The notes below the pieces were generated by a model. That model was not told where the DNA came from, searched no databases, and saw only the letters and a list, made by a program, of their open reading frames with translations. A stretch of DNA of 64,000 nucleotides from contig JAVMKO010000002.1 of NCBI GenBank assembly GCA_032164245.1, forward strand, positions 183,402,920 through 183,466,919. Direction: 5' to 3'. The first letter of the stretch is position 1. Every line of letters begins with the position of its first letter. The position numbers and the translations under genes are program-made. Shown in pieces: positions 46,306-58,858 of the stretch. Source of the DNA: Sternotherus odoratus. Lineage: Eukaryota; Chordata; Testudines; Kinosternidae.

Positions 46306-46975
46306 ATATTAAGATGTAGCTAAGAGCTGCATAAAGTGACACTCTTAGCTAAGTAAGAGTGCTTTTGAAAGTTAGGAAGGTCATGCATTTTGGCTGACAA
46401 GGAAATAGTTTATAATATCAAATACTGTTAATTGATATGGATAACTTTCTGTGTTTTCCTAATTGCCTGTGCAATTTTAAAGTGACTTTTGTTATCGAGA
46501 TCCTGTTTGCCTTCGTGGCACATAAAGAATTATTCATATTATTCATATGCGTCAGAGACTAACTCCCTGGTAGTCACTTCCTTTAATCCATTATGCACAT
46601 TAGAAGACCACCGACCAGTGCTATGGCACTTATGTTCTTTGGGTTAATACAGAAAATGGTAAGTTTGAACACGAGGACTCCATAATTTACAACACATATG
46701 TTCTGTTTGTGTAGAGAGATCTGTACGTGTGGACTGATTTTCAGCAGGGTTATGCACTGATTCTTTTAGCAAATATGGGTAGCATTAATCCACATGTAAA
46801 CCTGTGTGTGCTTAGTATCGCCATGCCACATCCTGGTTCTTCAATCTAGGATAGGTTTCCTGTTTTATTATCAGAAACAATACAGGCCAGAATAGTAATT
46901 GAGTCACATGCCTCAGTTTTTCCATTTGTAAAATAATACTTTCCTCCTTTGTAAAAGTGCTTTGTGATCTACAGG
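46306..46975. other. intergenic DNA, nothing recognised
   Basis: No repeat ends or exons recognised. Confidence 0.4.
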
Positions 46976-47082
46976 TAGGGTTGCCAGTTTAGGTTGGACA
47001 TATTCCTGGAGGTTTCATCACATGACATAATCTTTAATGAAAGAGTAATGTTTAATTCCTGGAGACTCCAAGGCAACCCTAT
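46976..47082. mobile_element. hAT-type MITE, 107 bp
   Basis: Ends TAGGGTTGCC and GGCAACCCTA are perfect inverted repeats. Flanking octamers TCTACAGG and TCTGCAGA agree at 6 of 8 positions. Confidence 0.75.
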
Positions 47083-48954
47083 CTGCAGATGAAAAGCACC
47101 ATATAAGAGCTAGCTATTTTTAGGGTTAAATCCAGCCCCCACCCCTGTAGCCTCAGATATCCACCATCTCCCCCACCCTATCCACCATCTCCCCCACCCT
47201 ATCCACCTTCTCCCCTATCCTGGAAATAGAATGGAGCAGTCCTGCTGCACAGAAAGAGATTGGAGTTAGGGGTTGAGGGCAGCTGTGCAAGGTGCATCCT
47301 CTATGGTGCAGAGATCTGCTCTGTTGAAGCTCTCTGTGTGGAAGTGCACAATAAGTGTGTTGAGGTGGTGGAGGGGAGGGTTATTTTCCAGTCTCCATGC
47401 TGGAACCACTCTTTTAGGCTTAGGAGGGAGGACATCTTCCCTTTCCCTCAGACATCTACCCACCTCCCTGTTCAGCTCCTCAGGGCTTTTTCTCCCACTT
47501 TCCCTAAGAAGATACCCACTATACATGGGAAATGGGTTCCAAGATTTAACTAAGTGAGAACAAAATATTCAACTGAAGCTGAAGGATCCAAATAGAATAA
47601 TATAAATATATATGGATAGCATTGATCCCTAAATACTCTGCATAGAGCAATTTGTTTTCAAAAAAGCAAAATATAATTAGTATATCTAATTCTCAAGATT
47701 TTTTCATACATCTAGATATTGGACTTTAAAATAAAAGCCAACTTTAGAAACCAACCTTTATATTCAATCTTTTAGTATTATTTTTCTTACTATTCTCCAT
47801 GTCATTTGCATTCATGAACTGAGAACCTCACTTTACATTTAGCTAAATATGGATATATATCAATACAGTAAAGTCAAATGTCAGTCCTAAATTCATGCTG
47901 AATATGTAGGACTTTTCCTCTTGTATTTTATTTTCTTTGTTCTTAGTCTTCTGCAATTTTAAATTTTATTTATATCCTTATGGTGATATTTGCCATTCAG
48001 AGAACCATTTTTTTTAAAGCTATAGAGCCTTATCTACTCTCCTTACTCAGGCCAAAAGTCCCATTAATCAAAGTAATCCATCCCAACAGCCATTGTTCTG
48101 GCCTACTTAGAAGTTGCTATTAAACTAAAATATCTGACAGCAGGAGACCTATGCTACCTTAGTTGCAATGTGGCAGATTCACTCCATGGAAGAAGAGTTG
48201 GGGAAGTGTTTTTCAATAGAATTCTACTTGGAATGATTTTAAACATTAATACAGAGTATTTCAGAATCTGAATTGAAATAGCATTTGTTATTTTAAGAGG
48301 CTTCTGTACCACACCTTCCAAGTCTTACTTCCTCCTTCGTCCTTAACTATTTTGCATCATAGTGACCTTTCTTCTGGCAAAAAAGAGGGTGGTTGCCTTC
48401 AGAGTCCATGCATGTCATATGACAGGGATTTCGCAAGAGAGAAAATGTATAGAAGGCAAATAGAAGGGGCCAAGAATACCACAGAACAAACACATGGTTT
48501 GTATTCTAAAAAGTATCAGCAAATCACTTGTTTTGAGGTCAATGCTCAGCTATAGTTATGAGTATATATTAATCGCTTTGTGCCAAATACTGCTCTCATT
48601 TATAGTGGTTACTTACTTGGTATTACTGTGGATTTATACTGGTGTAGATGAAAGTTGGAGAACTGATGCTGGGCCCCACTCCAGTTGCTTTGTGCCACTT
48701 GGTATGAGGCAGCCAGGGATCAATTAGAGTAGCCTGAAAGCTGCTCCAACTTATATTGGGAATCAAATCTATCCTCTCTCCCTCCCACTATTGGATTATA
48801 AAAATGTGATACTGATTTATAAGCCATTTACAGCTTACCCTTTACAGCCTTGCAACAAGCAGTCTGGCCAGATTTGAACATCTGAGCCAGCATGTAACCC
48901 TTCTTATTTTTATTATACATACCACTTTGCATCATTTTATTGTTTAATACTGGA
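47083..48954. other. intergenic DNA, nothing recognised
   Basis: Contains a short triplicated TATCCACCATCTCCCCCACC motif near 47157-47215. No gene evidence. Confidence 0.4.
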
Positions 48955-49885
48955 AAGGGGCACTCATCTTGAGTGCCTTCTTGTGGCTGGGTGTGATAGT
49001 GCAGTCCTTCTGTTGCTCCTGGTGTCTCCTGTAGGCTGCCAGCTGATCTTGATGGGTCTTCAGTGGCTTACCCCCTCCAGCCGTCACCAACTTCAAATGA
49101 ACCCCTTTCATGGTATTAAAAGAGTCCAATAATAATAAAAAAAACATCACTACCAGACTATCTGCCAGCCACCTGGCCCTGGCCCCTTTAAATTCAGCCC
49201 AGTGTTCAAGCTCCCAAATAAGCTACATCCCCTTCTTAGGATTTATGCCACTTTGCCAGTGGCTGGTAGGGAAATCCAGGCCCACCCAGTACTCTGGGTT
49301 CCAACCCAGGGACCTATAAACAATAACTACATACTGTTTGATTCAATTCATTGTTCCTTCTTCCCTGGGCCTCTTCTTACTTGGCCCTGTTACCCTGTTT
49401 CCCCGAAAGTAAGACATCCCCCGAAAATAAGACGTACTTCCAGTTTTGCCTCTCGCTGTAATATAATGTCATGTAATTTTGGGAGCAAAAATTAATATAA
49501 GACACTGTCTTATTTTCGGGGAAACACGGTAGCTTCACTCTTAGTTCAGGATTAAGGTTCTTAAGTCCTCTCTCTCCTAGCAAACCCCCCAATGCAAAAC
49601 CCAACAATAAAACTCCAACTAGCCCTCAAGTGTCCTTGGCTAAGGAGGAGGACCCTCCATTTATCTGGTCCAGGAGGGCCCTGATTGGCTGTTAGTAGCT
49701 TTTCTAATCCTGGGAGAATCAGGTCTCTGGTTTATAAAATGGCTGTTCCAGAGATTCCTTTCTTGGAAAGCTTTGAGGACCCACCTTTGCTGCTCTTCTC
49801 AGCTGGCTGCTTCTTGAGATGCAGTGTAGTAGGGCTGCAGGGCCCAGCAGGAAGCAACAAAGCCTGAGTACACCCTGTCACAAAT
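48955..49885 (-). mobile_element. possible LTR-like element (low confidence)
   Basis: On the - strand the region begins TGTGACAGGGTGTACTCAGG, has a TATA-like TTTTATAAACC near 49735, and ends near a palindromic GGCACTCATCTTGAGTGCC (48959-48977). It is interrupted by the MITE at 49393-49529. No target duplication or second LTR found. Confidence 0.3.
49393..49529. mobile_element. Tc1/mariner-type MITE, 137 bp (second copy)
   Basis: Ends CCCTGTTTCCCCGAAAGTAA and TTTCGGGGAAACACGG with TA at 49391-49392 and 49530-49531. It is the reverse-complement relative of 5989-6124. Confidence 0.88.
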
Positions 49886-51433
49886 ATTTATGGATATGCT
49901 CAAACAACTTTATTTGATCAATATGTTCTGCTTTGAACTCCAATTCAAACTGAGCCTTGGCTGCATATTTGCTCCCGAAGAGAGACAATATCTGCACAAA
50001 AGTATAAACCAACTGCTAGTGCAAGAGAAGCTGTTTGAGATCCATGAGGGAACTGAGAGGATGGGATTAGTTTAGCACAGCATGTGAGTTTAGCAGAAGC
50101 TGGACAAAGATTTGTCACAGTTAAGGACAACAAAAAATACACAGTGAATGGAGTGATGCAGGTGTTCAAACAGTAACTGGAGTTCAGAGGTTCTCAAGTT
50201 CACACAGTTCAGTTGCCATTATTTTAACAGCTCACAAAAAAGGGGATGGCTGTGCTCACTGACCTACTGAGGTACTGTTTGAACTACTCTAGTTAAAGAT
50301 CTAACAACGCTTCTGTTAAAGCCTTACTAATGCTTCTACAGTTTGGTACTTTTATTCCTGTGTTTTCTGGTAATTTTATTCCTTTTTAGAGAAAAGATCT
50401 TTGGCTGAAATTTCTTATGCTTGTTTTCATTCCAAAAAATTGAAAGTTACAAAAGGTTTAAAAATTACCCGAGTGTGATAAAACTGTTCTTTACACCGAA
50501 TGCAATGCCTACCTTTTGCAATCTCAGCCCAAACTCAGCCTCAGGCTTGAGCCCAACCCCCACTTCCGTCTACACACCAATCTCTAAGATATGGGTCCTA
50601 GGACCCTGTGGTGCTGAAGAGTCTGCTTCCCTGTCAAGCCATGACCCAAGGTTTGAGCCCTATTGCTTTGCAGTATAGATACAGCCCTGCTTGACTTGTT
50701 TTCTGGGCAGTCCATCAAAAGTCTTCCACAATCACATGGGTCAACTTCCTTTGTCCTCTCTCCCATCAATCTCCAATCGACTCAGTTGAAAATGGAAATG
50801 TGTCCGAGCAGGGAGAAGGAAGGTTGTGGAGTTCAGCGTGTTTGCATTCAGCCATAAGAGAGTAAGCTATGTGTAAAATAACCCAGCAGCCTGTTAATTC
50901 CCACATGGATTCTGATCCAGTGCCTTGTAGTGATAGCTGTAAACTTCCTCAAGCAAGAACTCCAGATAGTCACTTTTCAGGGAAGAACATATTTTTAAGG
51001 GCCACTTCCATAGCTAACTAGCTCGCTCCAAGTGCTGTTCAGTCATGATACGTTTAAACACTTTGGCTGCATACACTGCAGATTTCCTGCCAGCAGCTTG
51101 GAATAACATCTCTCTTTGTCAATAGGGGACCCCTGGAACAAGTATGTCCTCCATAATGTGAAAGGCCTGAAATGTCAGAAAAAAAACTTTTGTAGCAAGG
51201 CCACTTGTCCCACCGCAAACAGCTTGTCATTTTAAACTTACCGCTGCCTCTACACTTTTTCTATATCGGTGATTAACTATTCTGTATCTGGGGAGATATT
51301 GTGAACTGAAGCATCCTTTTCACTTCAGGTTTGAAATATAACATTTTATATCCTTGAAATTCCACAAGAATGAATCTTGTGCTCTTCCACTGGGCTATTT
51401 TAGACAATAACCTTCTGTTTCTTGTTCTGTTTC
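49886..51433. other. intergenic DNA, possible left part of the Harbinger element
   Basis: The segment upstream of 51434 may belong to the decayed Harbinger element, whose left end I could not define. Otherwise nothing recognised. Confidence 0.3.
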
Positions 51434-51900
51434 AGGCCCCTTGACCACTGCTGCTACATCCACAACTCGATCCCTGGCCCGACATAGCTTCATGGACCGT
51501 TCCAAGAGGAAGCATTTCTGTGATGAAGTTATGGTTGAAGTTCTTGAGAGGGCTCACAAGTAGGTCCAATACCAGAAGCAGAAGGGCTTAAAACCAGAGA
51601 AATGGCAAACTGAGAAGCAAGAGGAAAGGCCAAAGCTCACTGTGTAGCTGGAGGACAGGATTTCAGCAAGAGAGCAGGCAGTTGCAGTGCAGTTCCTAGA
51701 ACAAACAGTGTCTAAAGGAGGACAGAGTTCAGCAGAGGATCGTCTGGGTGACTCATCTCCATCACACCTGGAAGAGCATCGGCTCCTTCTGCCTCTCCCC
51801 CACTACAATGTGATGACCCAGCAACATACCCTCAGCCCAGAGGTAGCTTGGATAACCCCATGTTGGGGTGGCCTATGCAATCAGGCCCCATGAATGGCTG
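51434..51900 (+). pseudogene. Harbinger accessory (Myb/SANT-like) protein, C-terminal remnant
   Basis: The + strand frame reads SLARHSFMDRSKRKHFCDEV then stop codons near 51561 and 51645, followed by KGGQSSAEDRLGDSS. It is helical and charged, like the C-terminus of the accessory proteins of PIF/Harbinger elements. It precedes the convergent transposase remnant at 53886-54600. Not functional. Confidence 0.45.
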
Positions 51901-52237
51901 CACAAGGCAAATCCCTTACAGCCTTCCTTGTTGAACCCCTCTCCCATGGATACCTCTAGACCCCTCATCCCCAGCACCAAGTGCGTGGGAAAATGAAGAA
52001 AGAAGGGAATGAAGTCTGTGGGGTCAGGGGACGTGCAGCAGTAGGGGGGTTGTGTCACACATATTCTTTTTGTTGTGGTTAATTTTGGAAATGTTCATCT
52101 GTTTTGGGGTGTTGTAATAGCAGCTGGCCTGGCTAGCAATGGGTGACTGTTTGTACTGTTTTAACATGTTTACATAAAACCTTTTATGATGTCAAGAAAA
52201 TGTATTGCCATCATGCATCCCATTATACAGTCATGAT

Positions 52238-53469
52238 TAAGACTATGGTTTAGTCATGGGTATTTTTAGTAAAAGTCATGGACAGGTCACAGGCAGTAAA
52301 CAAAAATTTACGGCCTGTGACCTATCCATGACTTGTACTATATACCCCTGATTAAATCTTGGGGGGTGGGGAGATGGCCTGGGAAACACCATGAGTACTG
52401 AGGGGGCTTGGCCTTGGGGGCGCCATGGGTGCTGGGGTTGAGCGGGGATGGCAGGCTCCCTACATGGCTCCACCTCTCCCAAGAAGTGGCGATTTCCCTC
52501 TTCCTCTGTTCCTAGGTGGAGACATGACCAGACAGCTCTGCTTGCTACCTTCACCCTGAGTGCCTGCTCTGCAGCTTCCATTGGCCAGAAAGTGTGGCCA
52601 ATGGGAGCTGTGGGGGCGGTGCCTGCAGGGGGAGGCAGCGTGCAGAACTCCCTGGCCACGACTCCGCCTATGAGCCAAGGGATGTCATCACTACTGGGGA
52701 GCCCCCTCAGGTAAGTGCCTCCCAGAGCCCTTACCCTGTCCTGTGCCCCAATCCCCAGCCCTGAGCCCCCTCCCACACTCAAACTCCTGCTGCGTCTGGA
52801 GCTGTGTGGTGGCCCGAAACTGCCCCATCAGTGGCCTGTGTGGCTGGGCCAGTGGCTGCCTGAGCTACTCTGGTGGCCCCTGGGCCAGCCACATTGGTTG
52901 CTCCAGACAGGGCCGGTGACAGGGGGGTACTACGGGTACAGCTGTACCGGCCCCCCCGACTTTAGGGGGGACCCGGTACACAGCTGTACCCGTTGTCGTC
53001 CCCCATTGTCGCCGGACCTGGAGAGCGGGGAAGGGGCGGGGAGGCGGCGCGGCTCTCCTCCAGACGAGCGCGCCTGGCCCCGGCAGGAGCACTGAGCCCG
53101 GCCGGCGGCAGCGGCGCAGTCCGGGGGAGAAAGGGCAGGGGGGAGGGGTTACAGCAAGGGCGGCTCACGCCACTCCTGGGCTCTTGCTCCCGCTGCCGCC
53201 AGCTGTCAGCTGGGGGGGGGATCGCCGGCTGGGCTGGGGGGGGGGGAGGCCGGCTGGGCTTCCTCCCCCAGCCGCTGTCAGCTGGGGGGAAGCGCCGGCT
53301 GAGCTGGGGGGGGGGCGGCTGGGCTGGGGGGGCGGCTGGGCTGGGGGGGAGGCCCAAACTATCAGAGTAGGGGGGGCCCAAATTTCTGTCGCCGGCCCTG
53401 GCTCCAGAAGTCATAGAGGTTCTGGAATGTCATGGAATCCATGACCTCTGCGATAAACTCACAGCCTTA
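52238..53469. mobile_element. hAT element (outer), with a second hAT nested inside
   Basis: Ends TAAGACTATGGTTTAGTCATG and CTCACAGCCTTA with a perfect 8-bp duplication GTCATGAT (52230-52237, 53470-53477). Without the nested element it is about 730 bp. The interior has CCATTGGCCAGAAAGTGTGG, GCCAATGGGAGC and a consensus donor CAGGTAAGT (GT at 52711). It lies between the two Harbinger gene remnants. Confidence 0.88.
52908..53400. mobile_element. hAT element (inner), 493 bp
   Basis: Ends CAGGGCCGGTGACAG and CTGTCGCCGGCCCTG are inverted repeats with one mismatch. The perfect 8-bp duplication GCTCCAGA flanks it (52900-52907, 53401-53408). The core is GC-rich with CAGCTGTCAGCTGGGGGG-type repeats (53200-53345). 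I looked for a captured gene in it and recognised none. Confidence 0.95.
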
Positions 53470-53885
53470 GTCATGATTTGAGATAATAAAGCTAACATGA
53501 TCAGAGCAAGTATATATTACTAAGCAGCCACTATTCCTCTATACAGTTAGGTACCGTAAGTCACACTTCAGTAACCTCCTATGTTAACCTATAAGTGTAT
53601 TATGATTCCTCCCTCTTTACCCTCCCGCCCAATTCATTATTTATTCTTTCATTCCTAAGTGCATTACAAGGCAATCAGACCCCACCCCTCCCAAAAACTG
53701 AACCCTGTCCGCAACTAATTAGTCCCTTTCCTCTCAGAAGCACATTCTTACAGATTATTTCCCCCTCTTCAACTGAGCCATGCAACTCTATGGGAGCACA
53801 AAGCATCCCTGACTTCTGTTGCCTGGGTGTGTCCAGCTCCAGTTGTGGGAGGTGCATTTTCTGACTGAGTGTACTGTTTCAGCAG

Positions 53886-54600
53886 CCTCTCACTGTCATA
53901 AATTGTGAAGAGCACAGCAAGTCACAATGATGTGCACAGCACTGATGATATGAGAATCCAATGGGGTCTGCAGACATCTCCAACAAGATTTCAATTTGCC
54001 AAAAACACATTCAACAACCATTTTACCACTGCTGAGAATGCCGGGGCCTCTGAAATCAAAGTGTATGTTCATAAGCCAATGCAAAAGTGGGTATGCAGGG
54101 TCCCCAGAATAACAGTGGGGACAGTAACTCCATTTATGAGAATATCATTTGTGGGGATAGTGACCTAGCCTGTCCATGAATGTAGACCGAACCGGTGAAA
54201 AACTCTGTCACGTGAACATTTCCAGTGCAGCCCACATTGACATTCATAAATCAATCTCAGTGGTCCACAAGGGCCTGCATAGCAATGGAATAGTGCTCTT
54301 TGCAGTTTAGGTGCTCATGATCTCCTTGAGGAGGGCAAACTATGAGCACATGCCTCCCATCAATGACTGTGGTACAGTTTGGAAACCCTATTTTTTCTAA
54401 GCCACCAGTTACCTCAGAAATATCTTTAATGCCCATCACCTTAGGGTAAACCACACACCTGATTGCCTCAGAAACCTCCATCACCACTTTACTCACTGTT
54501 GACTTTTCAACACCAAACTGGCTGTCAGCGGACCTGTAGCAGTCTGGGGTAGCCATCTTCCTGGATAGCCAAGGGTGACCTCTTGCATGTATCTTTATGC
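53886..54600 (-). pseudogene. PIF/Harbinger transposase remnant
   Basis: The - strand reads ATPDCYRSADSQFGVEKSTV, SKVVMEVSEAIR and IGFPNCTTVIDGRHV (first catalytic Asp) with CPPQGDHEHLNCKEHYS in 54556-54257. It then reads [16 protein letters not shown] (catalytic Glu) and TCCALHNL in 54084-53896. The stretch between is frameshifted and its middle Asp motif looks lost (GP where GD is expected). The family is the HARBI1-like DDE_4 transposases. Not functional. Confidence 0.85.
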
Positions 54601-56364
54601 AGGAGGGCTAGGGCAAGCTGCTCACAAAGCTCCAGAAATGTAGCTTTTTGTCATGCAAAAGTTCTGGACCCACTCACTGCTAGTCATCCCATGGCTGCAT
54701 GATGATGTGATCTTACCAGTCTGTGCTTGTGACCTTGCACCAGAAGCCCCAGTCTAGATAGGGGGAGTCTACAGCTATGACCATTGTACTGAGCAGCATC
54801 TGCCAGCGCAAGTCTGCGATGCCAGGGTCCTCTTCCCTCCTTTGTCTTCTCCTGTTGCTGCATCATGAAATCCATCAGGTGCTTTGGAGAATCAGAAACG
54901 CTACCAAAATGTCCACCAGTGTCTCATGGAAGCTGTGCCTATTTCCTGACAGAGGAGTGAAAGTGCAAGTAAGAGAAATTCTTTTAAAAGCATTTCTTCC
55001 ACATTGCTGGAGGAAACGTAGGTGGGCGTTCACTGACCAAAGTAACTTCTCAGCAGGCCGTGTTGCCAGGCTGTTCAAATGTCCTGTAACACGCAGGGTG
55101 GACTGTCAAATTTTCGAACAGGGCATCAAGGGGCAAAAAAGGCCACATTTTGGGAGGGTGCTAGGGAGTATGGAATATGGGTGGTATGAGTTGGGTCTTT
55201 GTGCTGCTTTGCAGACCCAGAACTCCAGGTTCGAGCCTGGCCTAGAAAATTATTAAAATAGGCTTAAAAATTAGTGTAGACTCTCAAACCCTGTGTTCTC
55301 TAACATGGGTAAGTAGACTTTAGGTTGGGGACCTATCATCTCATATAGCCAGGGGAGAGGCCACAGCTACAAAGTGTGAATGCTGCCCCTCTATGGGTCT
55401 CTCTCTCTCTGCACTGCTAGTCAAAAGTTTCCAGGTCAGGGCATGTACACACCTAAGTGGAATACATGTCTACATCACATTTCAAAGACCCACAGTTACT
55501 GTAAGTAACCATTTCTTCTTTTCTCTCCCCTTTTGTATGTATTTGTCTTGTTTTGCCTACCAGGTAGTGGGATCCAACTTTAACAACAACAACCCCCATC
55601 TCAACTCATTTTTTTCCTCTTCCCCCCAAATAAGGACAGTTATTACCATCCCTAATACATTTAAAAGACTGACACATGGGCTGTGGGGATTGTTCCTATG
55701 AAACCTCCCTACAGTTAAAGGGAAATAGAATAGGGGATATTGTGAAAATGAAAGCCTTACTTACTACTTTACATTTTCAAATGTTTTAGCTGTTTTTATT
55801 TTTTTGGTATCTTTAATGAAAGATTTTTTTAAAAAAATTAATGGTGGTGGTTGCCCTGAGACTAAGCAGACAGAGGTATCTGTACTTGAACCCACAACCA
55901 TTGTTTAACTGTTTAATATCCACACTGATAGGGTCATGTTAAAATTTTTGATTGCCTGTGCCCATTTAGTCCATCAAAATTAACACAATGTACTCATGTG
56001 CATGAATGGTCTCCTGTAACAGGGTCCCCCTCTGCTCCCGTCTTCAATTTATCCACAAAGGTTTTCTGCAGGCTGAAACTTCTCCATTACCTTTTTTGTA
56101 CAAAGAAGTCTGCCAGCTAAAGATTCTCATCAGATTGGAATGCCTTGTCCCAATACCTACAGGTCACTGATCTGCAAACTAAGCAGCATTGTCTGTGGGT
56201 AAACATCAAGCAATTTCTAAATGACTATTCATGCTGCAGTAAACCCTTTCATGACAGATTAATTACTTTAATCAAACTGTTGTGGAGTATTGAATAAATA
56301 CCTAGGATGTGCCAAAACTATGATAGGTATAGTATGTGTACTAGAATAAATATTTAACTGATAC
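54601..56364. other. intergenic DNA; start is probably the right part of the Harbinger element
   Basis: 54600-55300 may belong to the Harbinger element but I could not define its end. 55300-56364 is AT-rich with nothing recognised. Confidence 0.35.
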
Positions 56365-57368
56365 TAGTGAAAAGTGAAAATACCCGGCATTGCTCGGGTC
56401 CTTCGGAGGTGGGGAGGGGGCAGAGAGCTGAGCGAGTGCGGGGTCCGTTGGAGGGGGGAGGGGGCAGAGAGCAAACCTGACACCCCCACCTCACCCCCCG
56501 AACCAAACCCGACACCCCCACCTCACTTACCCCTCGACCAACCCCGACTCACATTTTCACCCCCACCCAAACCCAACACCCCCACGTCACCCCTACCAAC
56601 ACCCCTTGACCAACACCCACACCTCACCCCCCGTAGACCAAACCTGATACACCCACCTCACTTTCCCCCCCAACCAAACCCGACACCCCTACCTACCACC
56701 ACAAACAAACCCGACACCCACACCTCACTTACCCCTCCACCAACCCCAACCCCCTTCCTCACCACCCTAACCAAACCCAACACTCCCACCTTACCCCCCC
56801 ACCAAACCCAACACCCCCTGACCAACCCCAACACCCACACCTCACCCCCCACCCAGACCAAACCCGACACCCCCGGCTCACTTACCCCCCGACCAAACCC
56901 GACACACCCACCTCACCCCCCTGACCAAACCCGACACCCCCACCTCGCCCCCCGACCACACCCGACACCCCTACCTCACTTACCCTCTGACCAAACCCAA
57001 CTCTGGTCCGTCGGAGGTGGGGAGGGGGCAGAGAGCTGAGCGAGTGCAGGGTCCGCTGGAGGGGGGGAGGGGGCAGAGAGCTGAGCGAGTGCGGGGTCCG
57101 TTGGAGGGGGTATTATGACATCATAACTATGTCACAGAGAACAGCAGCTCCCAGCTGATGTGAATGGGCTTTAAAGAATTTCACCCCTGGGGGGCATCAG
57201 AGGTGAGATCTGAAAAATTTTCGACTCTTACCCTGATTAGGACCCTAAGACCTCTAACTGTACCAAATTTCAAGTCACTAGCTCAAACGGTGTGGAAGGA
57301 GTAAGTGCACATACATACATACATACACGCACGCATACATACACCATTTGACTTTTATATATATAGAT
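56365..57368 (+). repeat. minisatellite-rich unclassified element, copy 3
   Basis: Head ACTAGTGAAAAGTGAAAATA with CCCGGCATTGCTCGGG, a C-rich minisatellite (56470-57000, core ACCAAACCCGACACCCCCAC), then GTTGGAGGGGG units. The tail has CAAATTTCAAGTCACTAGCT, (CATA)n and CTTTTATATATATAGATA. It is the shortest intact-looking arrangement of the family. Confidence 0.8.
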
Positions 57369-58858
57369 ATTATGCTTCTATCAATATGTATGTAATTATT
57401 TGGGATAGGCAGACTGAAATGGATAAAATAGGGACTAAGTAAGAACTTTAGAAGTTTGAAGTGATTAGCTTTTTGTTTGCTATTTACTTTGGCAGTTCCC
57501 GAGTTTCCTGGTTTTGGCATAGGCTGGAAATATCAATGGGAATGCAGTATAATATATATGTCCCAGGTGAAGCTTGGTAACCCTCACATGATAATTTTTT
57601 ATCAGACTGTTTCCAACCCAATTATAGTCTTGATCCGAAGCCCATTACAGTCAATCTTTCAATGGGATTCGGTGGGTTTTGGAACAGAGGCTTGCAGGCC
57701 AGATTGGCGTAAACACTTAGCTGACCGAATCTGAATCTTTTGATATTCCAGAATCTTATTAATATATATCCATGACACTGGAATGGATTACTTATGGGTC
57801 TAATTCAGGCCATCTGTACTTCATATGCATAAACAAAAAAAGGTAGTCAGGACGGGAAGCAGAGGGTGCACATTTTGTGCTCTGGCAGCCCCTGCAGAAA
57901 CCACACATCAGAAGCATTCCAGGAAGGGGCCCAGAATTCCAAAGTGTGATCAGCACTTGCATGTACATTCCTTTGTCTGGCTATTCCATATTTTGAGCAG
58001 ATTACTATGTCTGTTTACTATGACTTGGTGTAATAAAATAATAATAATATTATTAATAAATAAATATAATTCACAATATATAATTAAAAGTTTTGTAGTG
58101 GGATTATGCATGGAGTTATGGCATTTTAGATAAAGTTCAAAATAATGTAGTTTTAGCAGCATAGCGTGAGGATCTAAGTCTGGAGAAATTGATATAGGGC
58201 CTGAATTTGGCTACCTTGTGTGATCTTTCCATGAAAGATTAAAACTAAAACATACAGAAACTTAAATGTTGAATCTATGTAAAAATTGGTGAGTTTAAGT
58301 TCATGAATTATTTTATCTTAATGATAAATCCTTCTGTCATTAAAGATGGCACATAATAATATGGGTGAGGTACTGCTCAATATAAACTAGCAGCAAAATA
58401 CAGCCTGCTATTACTTAGCAATTCCCAAACATTAACTATTTAGCCCTTAACCACTTCTATTGCATTTTGAGTTATTTTAGAAGTGGTTTATGGTGTGTGA
58501 TGAAACTGATGAAGAGTGGTGAGGCTGGTTATTTTGGAAAACAGCATATTGAACTGGTTTCTGGCTACTGAAGAGTAATGATGGGTTAGGTTTTGTCTTA
58601 CTATTTATATGATAGCAATAATAGTATACCTACTTACAGAATCCAGAATCCCTTACCTAGAAAGAACATAAGCAAATAAGGAGTAAGGCCAAATCCATAA
58701 AGGGACTTAAGTGTTGCAATGTTCAGCGTAACACCACCTTACTTTTTTGAGTCTTGAAAATTTCAGGAATAACACTCAAATCCATGAAGCCTGAGTTATG
58801 GGACTCAGATCCCTATACAATGAATGGGGAGAGAGATAGGCACCTTACAGTATGATCG
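57369..58858. other. intergenic AT-rich DNA, nothing recognised
   Basis: No exon, RNA gene or repeat end recognised. Confidence 0.4.

Noticed and set aside
52962..53414. 150-residue Pro-rich frame suggesting a second captured gene
   Set aside because: Low-complexity GC-rich core of the inner hAT; no recognisable protein segment in any frame.
53896..54556. Possible HARBI1 host gene
   Set aside because: Frameshifts, loss of the middle Asp motif and nested insertions in the adjoining sequence indicate a decayed Harbinger element.
56374..57039. 221-residue Pro/Thr-rich frame
   Set aside because: Artefact of the C-rich minisatellite in copy 3 of the unclassified element.
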